Source: Shinella curvata
GTDB lineage: Bacteria > Pseudomonadota > Alphaproteobacteria > Rhizobiales > Rhizobiaceae
Direction: 5' to 3'
NCBI RefSeq assembly: GCF_022899935.1
Contig: NZ_JALJCJ010000001.1
Location: 1,076,053-1,140,052, forward strand
DNA length: 64,000 nt
Part shown: one piece after another, positions 9,401-17,781 of the stretch
Layout of the letters: each line of letters begins with the position of its first letter
Position numbering within the stretch: position 1 is the stretch's first letter
The notes under the pieces: generated by a model
Told to the model about the DNA's origin: nothing
Databases searched by the model: none
What the model saw: the letters and a program-made list of their open reading frames with translations, nothing else
Position numbers and translations under genes: made by a program

Positions 9401-12400
9401 CGTGCCCTTTCGGGCTTCACGCCGGGCACCATTGCCGGCCTCAGTTCCGACCAGATCGCGGCCATCAGCACCATCGCCATTTCCGGCCTCACCACCGATC
9501 AGATCGACGCCCTGAATTCCACCCAGGTCAGCAGGCTTTCCAACGGACAGATCAAGGCACTGACCGCAACCCAGGTCGCAGCGCTCGGCGAAGACCTTGC
9601 GGTGCTCTCCAGCGCGCAGATCGCAAGCCTCAACACGACAGCCATTCCCGGCATGACCACCGGCCAGATCGATGCGCTCACCGCCGAGCAGATCGCCGCG
9701 CTTTCCACCGCGCAGGTCGGCATGCTGACCGCCCAGCAGATCGGCGCCTTCAGCACGGCCGAAATCGCAGCCTTCACAACGGCTCAGATCGCGGCGCTGG
9801 GCGTCACGGGCATTCCGGGTCTCACCGGCGACCAGATCGAAGTCCTCAGCACCGGTCAGGTCGCGGCGCTTTCCAGCCGCCAGATGGGGGCTCTCACCTC
9901 CGCGCAGCTCGGCGCTATGGGCACGGAGAACCTGGCGGCTCTCACCACCGGCCAGATCGCAGGGCTCAATGCGGCAAGCATTCCCGGCCTCACATCCCAA
10001 CAGCTCGCCGTGCTCAGCACCAGCCAGGTCGAAGCGCTGCACGAAGCGCAGGTCGGCGTTCTCACCTCCGAGCAGATCAGCGAACTCGGCACTGAAGACA
10101 TCGCCACCTTCTCCACAAAGGACATCGCCGCCATCACCGCCAGTGCCATTGCCGGCCTGTCCGCGGCCAAGATCGCCTCGCTCTCCACCGCCCAGATCGC
10201 AGCGCTCAGCACGGCGGCAATCGCCGCGATGACGACAACCCAGATCGCAGCGCTTTCCACCGGCCAGGCGGAAGCGCTCACGAGCAACCAGGTCGCGGCG
10301 CTCGGCTCCACGCAGCTTGCGGCGCTCGGCGCGGACGATATCGCCACTTTCTCTTCCAGGGACCTGGCGGCCATCCGCTCGGATGCGATCGGCGGCCTCT
10401 CGACCTCGACGCTTGCCGCCCTTTCGACCGCCCAGATCGCAGCCTTCGGGTCGGCCGGCATCAGCGGGCTGACTGCCCGCCAGCTCGCTGCACTTGGCAC
10501 GGCGCAGGCCGAGGCGCTGACCAGCACCCAGATCGCCGCCCTGTCCTCCACCCAGCTTGCCGCCCTCTCCTCCGATGCGATCGCCACCTTCTCGACGCGG
10601 GAAATGTCGGTCATCGGCTCCGATGCGGTGGCAGGTCTTTCGACCGCCTCGATTGCCGCCCTCTCCACCGGACAGGTCGCGGCGCTTAGCTCCCTGGCCA
10701 TCGGCAGCCTGCTGCCGCGTCAGATCGCGGCGCTCAGTAGCGACCAGCTCGATGCCATGACGCCAGCGCAGATGCGCGCACTCGGCGCACGCCAGATCGC
10801 CTCGCTCGGCACTGAATATATCGCGGCGCTTTCGACGGCGCAGATCGCCGCCCTTTCGACGGCCGCGATTTCAGGCCTTTCCGCGGAGCAAGTCGCCGCC
10901 ATGACCACGGCGCAGGCCGAAGCGCTCACAAGCACGCAGGTCGGCGCCCTGACCTCGCGCCAGATCGCCGCTCTCGGCATGGACGACCTCGACACGTTCT
11001 CGGTCGCCGACATGGCCGCGATCAGCTCCAGCGCCATGTCCGGCCTGTCGACCGGCATGCTCGCCTCGCTGACGACGAGCCAGATCGCCGCGCTCGGCCC
11101 GGCCGGCCTTTCCGGCATGACGAGCGAGCAGATCGGCGCGCTCAGCAGCACCCAGGTCGCAGCCCTTACCACGGCGCAGATCGCCGGCCTTGGTTCCCGA
11201 CAGGTGGCCGGCCTCGCGATGGAAGACATTGCAGCACTTTCCCCCGCGCAGATCGCCGCGCTCGGTACCGGCGGCATTGCCGGCCTGACGACCGCGCAGA
11301 TCGCTACGCTTTCGACCGCGCAGGCGGAAGCACTGACCAGCACGCAGATCGCCGCGTTCAAATCGACGCAGATCGGCGCCTTCCACACCGAGGCGATCGA
11401 GACCTTTTCCGCGCATGAGATGAGCATGATCAGCTCCAGCGCGGTCGCCGGCCTCTCGACGGCGATGATCACGATACTGACCACGGCCCAGATCGCCGCC
11501 CTCGACGGCGCGGGCCTGACCAGCGCACAGGTCAATGCGCTGAGCTCCAACCAGCTGGAAGCGCTGACCACCGCCCAGCTCGCCGCTTTCGGCTCCATCC
11601 AGGTCGGCGCGCTCGGCACCGATGACATCGCGCTGCTTTCGGCCACACAGATCGCCGCCATCGGCACGGCCGGCGTCGCCGCGCTCTCGGCAAACCAGAT
11701 CGTGGCGCTGACGCCGGATCAGGCCGAGGCACTGACCAGCACGCAGGTCGCAGCGCTCAGTTCCACGCAGATCGGTGCACTGAGCACGGACGACCTCGCC
11801 CTGTTCTCGACCGCCGACATGGCCGCGATCAGCTCGCGCGCCGTTTCCGGCCTTTCGACATCGGCGCTCCATGCCCTGACCGAGAGCCAAATTGCGGCGA
11901 TGAGCCCGGCAGGCATTTCCGGCCTTGTCAGCGACCAGATCGCCGCACTCAGCATCGATCAGGTCGAGGCGCTGACCAGCGCGCAGGTGGGCGCGCTCAC
12001 CGCACGCCAGCTTTCCGCCTTCACCGCCGATCAGTTGAGCACCTTCTCGACCGCCGACATGGGCGCGATCAGCTCGATCGCCATGTCGGGCCTGCCGGCT
12101 TCGATCCTGTCAGGCTTCACTGCCGAGCAGATCGCGGCACTCAGCCCGGCCGGTTTCTCCGGTCTTTCGACCAGCCAGATCGGCGCCCTGAGCACGAGCC
12201 AGATCGCCAGCCTTTCCACGGCACAGATCGCAGCTCTCGGCTCGCGCCAGATCGGGGCGCTCGGCGTCGATGACATTACGGCCCTGACCGCGGCACAGAT
12301 CGCCGCCTTCAGTGCAAGCGGCATTGCCGGCCTCACCGGCGCACAGGCGGCTGCGCTCACCGTGGAACAGGCCGAAGCGCTTTCCTCGACGCAGGTCGCC

Positions 12401-13213
12401 TCGCTCGGCTCCACCGCGCTGGCCGGCCTCTCGACGCAAGCGCTCGACACGTTCTCGCTGGACAAGCTGTCGGCCATCGGCTCCTCCGCCATCCGCGGTC
12501 TGCCGGCCAACTATCTCGCGACGCTGTCAGACGCGGAAATTGCAGCCCTTGGCACGGCGGCAATCTCCGGGCTCACCAGCACCCAGATCGGCGCGCTCAG
12601 CGTCGAGCAGCTGGAAGCCTTCTCGGTCGCGCAGATCGGCGCTCTCAGCATCTCCGGCCTCGCGGGCCTGACGACCGCGCAGATGCAGACCATCTCCGCC
12701 GAAGAACTGGCCGCCATCACTCCGGCGGCCATCAAGGGCCTCTCCTCCGCCGCGATGGGTTCGCTGTCGACGGAGAGCGTTGCCACCCTGAGCAAGACCC
12801 AGCTTGCCGCGCTGAGCTACAGCCAGATGGCCGCGCTGAGCGCCACCCAGATCGGCGCGCTCTCGGCCGATCAGGTCGGCGCCCTGACGGCGACGCAGGC
12901 GGCCGCGCTGGGTGCCGACGATTTCGGCAGCTTCTCGGTCGACCATATCCTGGCGCTCAGCTCGAACGCCATTTCCGGCCTCAGCACGGCAACGCTGGCC
13001 GGCCTGACCTCCGAGCAGGCCAATGCCTTCACGCCCGGCCAGCTCGCCGCGATGACATCATCGCAGATCAGCGCCCTGTCGCAGGCGGGTTCCGGCGGGG
13101 CTTCGGTCCAGAGCTTCTCGTTCTCCGATACATCTGGCGCATCGGCGGGCACGGAGAGCGGTTCGGGCGATGACGAGATCGCGTCGATCATCTCGTCCTA
13201 CCTCGCGATCTGA
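6449..13213 (+). CDS. Giant octapeptide-repeat protein (2254 aa), candidate secreted or surface protein
   Basis: I do not recognise a named family. Nearly the whole protein (about residues 3-2210) is tandem octads of consensus L-[ST]-[ST]-x-Q-[IVL]-x-A, roughly 270 copies. S/T plus the Q three residues later form a helix-capping box, so a solenoid of very short helices is likely. Octads are grouped into modules of 7 (168 bp) and 10 (240 bp), marked by a recurring ATFSTxD[IM]AAI. I see no Cys and only three Trp. There is no N-terminal signal peptide. The last 44 residues change to Gly/Ser-rich, acidic sequence (GSGDDE) ending in hydrophobic IASIISSYLAI, which resembles type I secretion tails. 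The chosen ATG has AGGA 8 nt upstream; a TTG two codons earlier lacks such spacing. The gene stands alone between terminators, and no secretion genes are adjacent. Confidence 0.85.
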   Translation: MTSIVSSLSISQIKALSTAAIQSWSTEDVASLTTSQLNAFSSKQIAALEAEDIEVLGSRQLSAISRTAIIGLTLEQLGALDRAISSLTPTQIAALSTTQVKALTEDQSEALTSAQVRVLSAAQLAVFEPEEIATFSTEDMAAISYKAVQGLSTAAIALLSDEQIGALNKQALAGFSNAQMNALTPEQIAALSTEQVAQLKPAQIAALSTAAVAAFTETQIPALSASAITGFSALQIRALGNDQIEALTPAQTKMLTAAQLSAMGSDGVLTFSSADIAAISAGALSGISTDAIAALSDEQVAGLTAKTIAGLTATQIGALTSDQIGSLTSTQVRALSSTQLAALSSEDVAALSSENIGAIAGKALKGFGTAAIAALSDDQIAALTTAQINALEAWQIAALGTDGISDLGTAQIAAISPSAIAGLTSAQIAVLDMDQLEAFTPIQAKAFNSRQLSVLDADTIEAFSTMDIAAFSATAIAGLNTAAISGLSSDQVAALNAKTISSLTTAQISTLSAEQAEALTVVQIRALTAAQVGAIDPYTFEAFTSTKIAALQPAALSGLGTDALAALTTAQIAALAPSQIASFKPWQLGALDADQAEALTPAQLRLLSATQLAGFGAEALETFSTADIAALANKSVAGLTTDAVAALSTAQIAALGAAAFSSLTGAQVGALSTEQIGALSTLQVAALGATQLRALDPEGFESLTSAHIAAINSKAMSALGTDAIANLSTDQIAALSTGTIASLTAKQLGVMTTAQAEALTSAQVRALTSSQLYALGDDNIATFSIEDLAAIHSRAVSGLPTGALAALSSSQIAVLTTAQIVGLTTAQLAAMNPEFVGSLTTAQIAALSTSVIASLSTAQIAELDAAQAEALTSAQVRVLTSDQLAEFTSQEIATFSTADIAAITKAILGLSDDAITGLSTAQAAALSRNALASMTAAQIEALTTAQIAAFTTAQIGALTSIQVAALEPEDVQALSTTQIAALANRALSGFTPGTIAGLSSDQIAAISTIAISGLTTDQIDALNSTQVSRLSNGQIKALTATQVAALGEDLAVLSSAQIASLNTTAIPGMTTGQIDALTAEQIAALSTAQVGMLTAQQIGAFSTAEIAAFTTAQIAALGVTGIPGLTGDQIEVLSTGQVAALSSRQMGALTSAQLGAMGTENLAALTTGQIAGLNAASIPGLTSQQLAVLSTSQVEALHEAQVGVLTSEQISELGTEDIATFSTKDIAAITASAIAGLSAAKIASLSTAQIAALSTAAIAAMTTTQIAALSTGQAEALTSNQVAALGSTQLAALGADDIATFSSRDLAAIRSDAIGGLSTSTLAALSTAQIAAFGSAGISGLTARQLAALGTAQAEALTSTQIAALSSTQLAALSSDAIATFSTREMSVIGSDAVAGLSTASIAALSTGQVAALSSLAIGSLLPRQIAALSSDQLDAMTPAQMRALGARQIASLGTEYIAALSTAQIAALSTAAISGLSAEQVAAMTTAQAEALTSTQVGALTSRQIAALGMDDLDTFSVADMAAISSSAMSGLSTGMLASLTTSQIAALGPAGLSGMTSEQIGALSSTQVAALTTAQIAGLGSRQVAGLAMEDIAALSPAQIAALGTGGIAGLTTAQIATLSTAQAEALTSTQIAAFKSTQIGAFHTEAIETFSAHEMSMISSSAVAGLSTAMITILTTAQIAALDGAGLTSAQVNALSSNQLEALTTAQLAAFGSIQVGALGTDDIALLSATQIAAIGTAGVAALSANQIVALTPDQAEALTSTQVAALSSTQIGALSTDDLALFSTADMAAISSRAVSGLSTSALHALTESQIAAMSPAGISGLVSDQIAALSIDQVEALTSAQVGALTARQLSAFTADQLSTFSTADMGAISSIAMSGLPASILSGFTAEQIAALSPAGFSGLSTSQIGALSTSQIASLSTAQIAALGSRQIGALGVDDITALTAAQIAAFSASGIAGLTGAQAAALTVEQAEALSSTQVASLGSTALAGLSTQALDTFSLDKLSAIGSSAIRGLPANYLATLSDAEIAALGTAAISGLTSTQIGALSVEQLEAFSVAQIGALSISGLAGLTTAQMQTISAEELAAITPAAIKGLSSAAMGSLSTESVATLSKTQLAALSYSQMAALSATQIGALSADQVGALTATQAAALGADDFGSFSVDHILALSSNAISGLSTATLAGLTSEQANAFTPGQLAAMTSSQISALSQAGSGGASVQSFSFSDTSGASAGTESGSGDDEIASIISSYLAI
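6470..13080 (+). repeat. Coding tandem repeat: 24-bp octads in 168-bp and 240-bp modules
   Basis: The base unit is 24 bp. I tracked the codon for the Phe/Leu in the recurring xTFSxxD motif at 6851, 7259, 7499, 7835, 8075, 8315, 8555, 8795, 9131, 9368, 9605, 9941, 10109, 10349, 10589, 10829, 10997, 11237, 11405, 11636, 11804, 12044, 12284 and 12452. Almost all gaps are 168, 240 or simple sums of these (336, 408). The exceptions are 237, 237 and 231, which reflect loss of one or three codons. Copies differ at many third positions, so the array is old rather than freshly expanded. Confidence 0.85.
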
Positions 13214-13238
13214 CGCCTTCTGACTGATTGAAAACCGG

Positions 13239-13273
13239 AAAAGGCCGCCCTCGGTGTTCGAGGGCGGCCTTTT
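13239..13273 (+). terminator. Strong terminator after the giant repeat gene
   Basis: A perfect 15-bp stem (13239-13253 with 13259-13273) and a 5-nt loop. The stem carries AAAA on its left and TTTT on its right, so it can work in both directions. It serves the repeat gene on the plus strand and the small lipoprotein gene at 13295 on the minus strand. Confidence 0.88.
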
Positions 13274-13294
13274 CGTTTGATGTAAGCCTTCCGA

Positions 13295-13552
13295 TCAGGA
13301 CGGATCGTAGGTCGGGAAGCCACTGCATTTGCCGGCGACGGCCGACCGGCAATCCCGCGGGCGATAGAGCCGCTTGTAACCACCTTGTTCGGCGCGCAGC
13401 CGCTGCTTGCGCTGATGGGCGCGCAATTGCGCTTCAGAGCTGGAAGAGTGGACACCGGTCTCCCGTGGCGGGGCCGTCGTGCAGCCGGCCAGGACGAAAG
13501 CCCCAGCCATCACCATCACGACACCGGTGAGAAAAGCTCTATTCCTGCGCAT
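13295..13552 (-). CDS. Small lipoprotein (85 aa)
   Basis: Begins MRRNRAFLTGVVMV and has a signal peptide ending in the lipobox VLAGC, so Cys is expected near residue 23 after cleavage. The mature part is short, basic and Ser-rich, with two further Cys residues (RPRDCRSAVAGKCSGFP) that could form a disulphide. I chose the ATG at 13552 because GGAGGG sits just upstream. A longer reading frame would put 24 unneeded residues before the signal peptide. No family name is evident. Confidence 0.75.
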   Translation of the reverse strand: MRRNRAFLTGVVMVMAGAFVLAGCTTAPPRETGVHSSSSEAQLRAHQRKQRLRAEQGGYKRLYRPRDCRSAVAGKCSGFPTYDPS

Positions 13553-13797
13553 CCGATCCCTCCGTGCGAAGGTCTTGCATAGCACACGCGCCGCTTTCGA
13601 TGAATGACAGAAGCGACTTTTCAAAGCGCCTTTCCCTGCGCTATAGTTTCAGTACGGCCGGAGGCGGCCGGCAGACCCGCGCCTTTCGAAGGCATGGCGA
13701 ACGCCTCCCAGAAAACCTTTCTCCACCGTTCATCGTGGGCGAAGGCGTCGGCAATGCGGGCACTGACGAAGACTTCGCCGTAACGAAAGGAACGGAC

Positions 13798-14334
13798 ATG
13801 CGCGATTATCGCGATGCCAAAGCCATGGCAAAAGCCCTGCGCGAATCTCTTGCAGCCCGCAACACCGAGATCAGTCACAGCGAAGCGCTGGAAATCGTCG
13901 CCCGCCAGTTCGGCGCCGATACCTGGAACATCCTGTCGGCAAAGATCGAGGCGAAACCCGAACCGGCCGGTGTGGTCTTCGAGCTTGCCGTGCCGATCAT
14001 GCGCATTTTCGACGTCGCGAAGGCGCACGAATTCTATCTCGGCTTCCTGGGCTTCTCGGTCGACTGGGAGCATCGCTATGGCGACAATTTCCCGCTCTAT
14101 ACGCAGGTCTCCCGCGCCGGGCTGCGCCTGCATCTTTCCGAACATGCGGGTGATGCGACACCCGGCAGCACCGTGGTCGTCTACATGAAAGGCATCCGCG
14201 CCTTCCAGAAGGAACTGATCGGCAAGGACTACCGCTATATGAAGCCCGGCCTCGAAGACGAGGGCTCGCGGCTGGAAGTGACGGTCATAGACCCTTTCCA
14301 GAACCGCATCCGCTTCATGGAACTGAAGGACTGA
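13798..14334 (+). CDS. Glyoxalase-superfamily (VOC) protein with N-terminal glyoxalase-related domain
   Basis: A 178-residue protein. Residues 1-50 (MRDYRDAKAMAKALRESLAA ... ALEIVARQFGADTWNILSAK) form the small helical 'glyoxalase-related' domain found before some VOC folds. Residues from about 60 (ELAVPIMRIFDVAKAHEFYL) form a bleomycin-resistance-like VOC half, with a final FRIRFMELKD-type strand. The ATG at 13798 follows AAAGGA. The open frame extends further upstream, but that part lacks conserved features. VOC proteins of this type are annotated as glyoxalase or bleomycin resistance; the substrate is unknown. Confidence 0.85.
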   Translation: MRDYRDAKAMAKALRESLAARNTEISHSEALEIVARQFGADTWNILSAKIEAKPEPAGVVFELAVPIMRIFDVAKAHEFYLGFLGFSVDWEHRYGDNFPLYTQVSRAGLRLHLSEHAGDATPGSTVVVYMKGIRAFQKELIGKDYRYMKPGLEDEGSRLEVTVIDPFQNRIRFMELKD

Positions 14335-14364
14335 AGTCCTCTCCGACGAGGGGCTTGCCCCTCG

Positions 14365-14874
14365 TCACTCCGCCCGCCAGGCGATGACGCCCTTCAGCCG
14401 CTCGTGCGTGTCTTCCGCGAAAGGCATGACGAGCACGCGGGCGGGATCGACCGGGCCGGGGAAGGCCAGCGCATTCCAAGCAACCTTTTCGAAGCCGAGC
14501 GGGCCGTAGTACGGCGGATCGCCGACGAGCACGACGGCTTCAGAGCCCTTCCGCTTGGCGGCGGCGCAGGCGATGGCGAGCAATTCACGGCCGATGCCGC
14601 GGTTCTTGTGCGAAGGCCGGACCGCGAGCGGACCGAGCAGATGCGCCTTCACCCCGCCGGCCAGAACCGGCGTCATCCGCACCGAGGCGATCGTCTCGCC
14701 GTCATCCGTGCAGACGAAGGAGAGCGACAGGTCGTGCGGCCCCTGCTCACGAATGCGGGCTGCGGCACGCACATGCCGACCGGGACCGAAGGCTTCTTCG
14801 TTGATGTGTTCGATGGCCGCGTCGTGGGAGGCATCTTCCGTCAGGTAGACGATGTCGTGCTTGAGCATGTTCAT
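14365..14874 (-). CDS. GNAT-family N-acetyltransferase
   Basis: A 169-residue single-domain GNAT. The acetyl-CoA loop is visible as RPSHKNRGIGRELL (R/Q-x-x-G-x-G/A type) near residues 86-99. It is preceded by the LLGPLAV strand and followed by VVLVGDPPYYGPLGFEKV, a signature of the YhbS-like subgroup. Substrate unknown. It converges with the VOC gene, with 30 nt between the stops. Confidence 0.88.
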   Translation of the reverse strand: MNMLKHDIVYLTEDASHDAAIEHINEEAFGPGRHVRAAARIREQGPHDLSLSFVCTDDGETIASVRMTPVLAGGVKAHLLGPLAVRPSHKNRGIGRELLAIACAAAKRKGSEAVVLVGDPPYYGPLGFEKVAWNALAFPGPVDPARVLVMPFAEDTHERLKGVIAWRAE

Positions 14875-15157
14875 GGAGATCAGGAAACCGGATACGAAGC
14901 TAGGGATGCGGGTTATCGCGCCGCCGCCGAAAGGGGCGCAGCAGGAGCATCAGCGTCGTCGTGGGTTTCCGATATAGAACATGCGGTCGTCTTCCTCGCC
15001 GGCTTGAGCGCCGGTGCTGATCTGCGCGGATAGCAGAAATTTTCGTTCTGTCAAAGAGCAAAACGCACCGTTCACTAAAAAGCGCCTATCCAGCCAATGC
15101 CCATGCGCTATCTATGAACCCAGGTTCAGGCCGCGACCGGCCACAAAGGAGATCATC

Positions 15158-16144
15158 ATGGGCATGCTCGTTGACGGCGTCTGGCATGACGTCTGGTACG
15201 ATACCAAGGCGACGAAGGGTCATTTCAAACGGTCCGTCTCGCAGTTCCGCAACTGGATCACGCCGGATGGCGAACCGGGCCCGACCGGTGAAGGCGGCTT
15301 TGCGGCCGAGGCCGGCCGCTATCACCTCTATGTGTCGCTCGCCTGTCCCTGGGCGCACCGCACGCTGATCTTCCGTAAACTGAAAAAGCTGGAAGATCTG
15401 ATCACCGTCTCGGTCGTCGATCCCCTGATGCTGGCGAAGGGCTGGGAATTCAAGGGCGAAAACGGCGGCACACTCGATCCGCTGTTCAACGCCTCGGCCC
15501 TCTATGAGGTCTATCTCAAGGCCGATCCACACTATTCCGGCCGCGTGACGGTGCCCGTGCTGTGGGACAAAAAACAGAACCGCATGGTCTCCAACGAATC
15601 GGCCGAGATCATCCGCATGTTCAACTCGGCCTTCGACGGCCTCACCGGCTCGCGCGACGACTACTACCCGGAGATCCTGCGCGCCGAGATTGATGCGCTG
15701 AACGACAGGATCTACGACACCGTCAACAACGGCGTCTACAAGGCCGGCTTTGCAACGACGCAGGAGGCCTATGAGGACAGCATCACCAAACTCTTCGAGA
15801 TGCTGGACAGCCTGGAAGAGCGGCTTGCGACGAAGCGCTACCTTACCGGCGACCGGATCACCGAGGCCGACTGGCGGCTCTTCACCACGCTGGTGCGCTT
15901 CGATCCCGTCTATGTCGGCCACTTCAAGTGCAACATCCGCCGCATCGCCGACTATCCGAACCTCTATGGCTATCTGCGCGAACTCTACCAAGTGCCGGGC
16001 GTCGGCGGGACGGTCAACATGCGCCATATCAAGGAGCACTATTACCGCAGCCACACGATGATCAATCCGACCGGCATCGTGCCCGTTGGCCCTGATATCC
16101 ACCTGGCAACGCCGCATGGCCGCGACAGGTTGAAAGCGGCCTGA
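15158..16144 (+). CDS. Glutathionyl-hydroquinone reductase (GST xi class, YqjG/Ecm4-like)
   Basis: A 328-residue GST-fold protein. The catalytic motif SLACPWAHRTLIF (C-P-W-A-H-R) near residue 65 is diagnostic for glutathionyl-hydroquinone reductases, which use glutathione to reduce glutathionylated quinols. The N-terminal GVWHDVWYDT and the C-terminal HIKEHYYRSHTMINPTGIVP are also characteristic. The ATG at 15158 has AAAGGAG upstream; the open frame before it is not conserved-looking. The 283 bases before the start hold no gene that I can support and presumably contain the promoter. Confidence 0.92.
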   Translation: MGMLVDGVWHDVWYDTKATKGHFKRSVSQFRNWITPDGEPGPTGEGGFAAEAGRYHLYVSLACPWAHRTLIFRKLKKLEDLITVSVVDPLMLAKGWEFKGENGGTLDPLFNASALYEVYLKADPHYSGRVTVPVLWDKKQNRMVSNESAEIIRMFNSAFDGLTGSRDDYYPEILRAEIDALNDRIYDTVNNGVYKAGFATTQEAYEDSITKLFEMLDSLEERLATKRYLTGDRITEADWRLFTTLVRFDPVYVGHFKCNIRRIADYPNLYGYLRELYQVPGVGGTVNMRHIKEHYYRSHTMINPTGIVPVGPDIHLATPHGRDRLKAA

Positions 16145-16147
16145 CCT

Positions 16148-16651
16148 CTACCAGAAATCCGCGAAGGTGGCCCGCCCGGCGATTTCCTCCAGCCGCCGGC
16201 GGGTCGCCGCGGTGGTGGCCGCCGGCAAGGCATCGAGCGTGAAAAAGCCGGCCTCGACGATTTCGCGATCCTTCAGACGCGGCGCGGTCTGCGTGACGCC
16301 ATCGCAGCGATAGAGCAGGACGTGATCGCGCCTGCTCGTCTGCTTGTTGAAATAGACATGCAGAAGCCGCGGTGGCGCACCGAGCGCCAGATTGCCTTCC
16401 TCGCGGATTTCCTTGGCGACGGCCTCCAGTGCCGTTTCGCCCCGCTCGATGCCGCCGCCCGGCAGATGCCAGCCCGGCACGTAGCTGTGGCGGACGAGGA
16501 AAACCCGTCCGGCGTCGTCGAAACAGGCCGCACGCACGCCCATCGTCATGCCGCGAGACAGCGCAAAATACTGATGCACGAGACCCGTCAGCAGGCGCGC
16601 CAAAACGCTGCGGGTCGGCGGGGAAGCGGGCTGTGGCCTATCCTGTTCCAT
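16148..16651 (-). CDS. Nudix hydrolase
   Basis: The Nudix box is complete: GGGIERGETALEAVAKEIRE followed by EGNL, matching Gx5Ex7(R/K)EUxEExGU. It precedes a DHVLLYRCDG strand. The substrate is probably a nucleoside diphosphate derivative, but it cannot be told from sequence. The start is uncertain. ATG at 16651 gives 167 residues; another ATG at 16703-16705 would add 18. Neither has a good ribosome-binding site, and a 7-bp hairpin (16651-16669) overlaps the nearer start. The stop lies 3 nt from that of the GST gene. Confidence 0.85.
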   Translation of the reverse strand: MEQDRPQPASPPTRSVLARLLTGLVHQYFALSRGMTMGVRAACFDDAGRVFLVRHSYVPGWHLPGGGIERGETALEAVAKEIREEGNLALGAPPRLLHVYFNKQTSRRDHVLLYRCDGVTQTAPRLKDREIVEAGFFTLDALPAATTAATRRRLEEIAGRATFADFW

Positions 16652-16762
16652 TCCGGCACTTCGCCGGAACCTTTCGGGCAAATCAAGCCTTGCAGGTCGA
16701 AGCATCGGGAATATCCACGCGCTTCACGTTTCCCTGCACGGCCTTATGCTCTAAGGAGGGGT

Positions 16763-17665
16763 ATGTTCAGACTTGCCCACATATCGGACGTTCATCTCGG
16801 TCCGTTGCCAGCCCTCACCTTTCTCGAGCTTTTTTCCAAGCGGATCACCGGTTTCGTCAATTGGCACCGCAACCGTCGGCGCCATCTCTTTGCCAATACG
16901 CTGGACATCGTGCTCGACGATATCGAGCGGCGCGATCCCGATCATCTGGCGATCACCGGCGACCTCGTGAACCTCGCCTCGTCCCTGGAAATCTCGGCGG
17001 TCAAGAAATGGCTGCCGGAAGCCGGCACGCCGGAACACGTCTCGGTCGTGCCGGGCAATCATGACGCCTATGTGCGCGGCGCCTATGAGAAGACGACGCG
17101 GGCCTGGTATCCCTATATGCGCGGCGATGCAGCACCGGCCGAATGGGAAGAAGACAGGCATGTCTTCCCCTATATGCGCATCCGCGGGCAGGTCGCGATC
17201 ATCGGTTGCTCGACGGCCGTCGCCACGCCGCCCTTTTCCGCATCGGGCTATTTTGGCAGCCGGCAGGCGCGTGAGACGGTCAACCTGCTGCGGGCGGCCG
17301 GCGAGGCCGGGCTCTTCCGCGTCGTGATGATCCACCACCCGCCGATCCGCGGCGCGACCTCCTTCCACAAACGCATGATCGGCATCCGCCGCTTCGCCGC
17401 AACGATTTCCACTGGCGGCGCCGAACTCGTGCTGCACGGCCATACCCACCTCAACACCGTGCACTGGCTGCCGGGCCAGACGAAGCAGGTGCCGGTGGTC
17501 GGTATCGCCTCGGCCTCCCAGGGACCGGGCGGTCACAAACCGCCGGCGGGCTACAATCTCTTCACAATTGCGGGCACGCCCGGAAACTGGAACCTCATGC
17601 GCGAGCGCTACGCGCTGACGCCGGACGGCCTTGCGCTGACGCTTGCGGAAACCACGCGTTTCTGA
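16763..17665 (+). CDS. Calcineurin-like metallophosphoesterase
   Basis: A 300-residue protein with all metal-binding motifs of the family in order: ISDVHLG (D-x-H) at residue 7, ITGDLVN (GD), VVPGNHD (GNHD), VMIHHPP and LHGHTH. The layout fits class III cyclic-nucleotide phosphodiesterase-like enzymes; the substrate is unknown. The ATG at 16763 has a near-perfect AAGGAGG just upstream, so the long open frame before it is a shadow. Confidence 0.9.
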   Translation: MFRLAHISDVHLGPLPALTFLELFSKRITGFVNWHRNRRRHLFANTLDIVLDDIERRDPDHLAITGDLVNLASSLEISAVKKWLPEAGTPEHVSVVPGNHDAYVRGAYEKTTRAWYPYMRGDAAPAEWEEDRHVFPYMRIRGQVAIIGCSTAVATPPFSASGYFGSRQARETVNLLRAAGEAGLFRVVMIHHPPIRGATSFHKRMIGIRRFAATISTGGAELVLHGHTHLNTVHWLPGQTKQVPVVGIASASQGPGGHKPPAGYNLFTIAGTPGNWNLMRERYALTPDGLALTLAETTRF

Positions 17666-17781
17666 CGCTTTTCAGCGAATAAACCCCCTCGCCCATCCGT
17701 ACTTCCCTCTCAGAGTGGCCTGCCGAAAGCAGGCCGTTCAAGACGGCCCGCGTCCGGCAGATTCCGATCGAGAGGGAACCC

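Noticed and set aside
7982-10042. 686-codon open frame on the minus strand opposite the repeat gene
   Set aside because: It is the antisense shadow of the repetitive gene; several such shadows occur along it, with Cys/Arg-rich, unnatural composition.
6449-13080. Octads resemble the LTPEQVVAIA start of TAL-effector repeats, hinting at modular DNA recognition
   Set aside because: Only the helix-cap motif is shared. The unit is 8, not 33-35 residues, has no variable di-residue, and the protein is acidic and lacks nuclear or regulatory signals.
6470-13080. Regular 24-bp repeats taken for a CRISPR-like array
   Set aside because: The units are contiguous coding octads in one open frame without spacers, and no cas genes are near.
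14404-15033. 209-codon plus-strand ORF opposite the acetyltransferase gene
   Set aside because: It is antisense to a well-supported GNAT gene and has no recognisable domain.
17717-17735. Hairpin GGCCTGC-CGAAA-GCAGGCC before the TPR gene as a terminator of the phosphoesterase gene
   Set aside because: No T-tract follows on either strand; the stem is only 7 bp.
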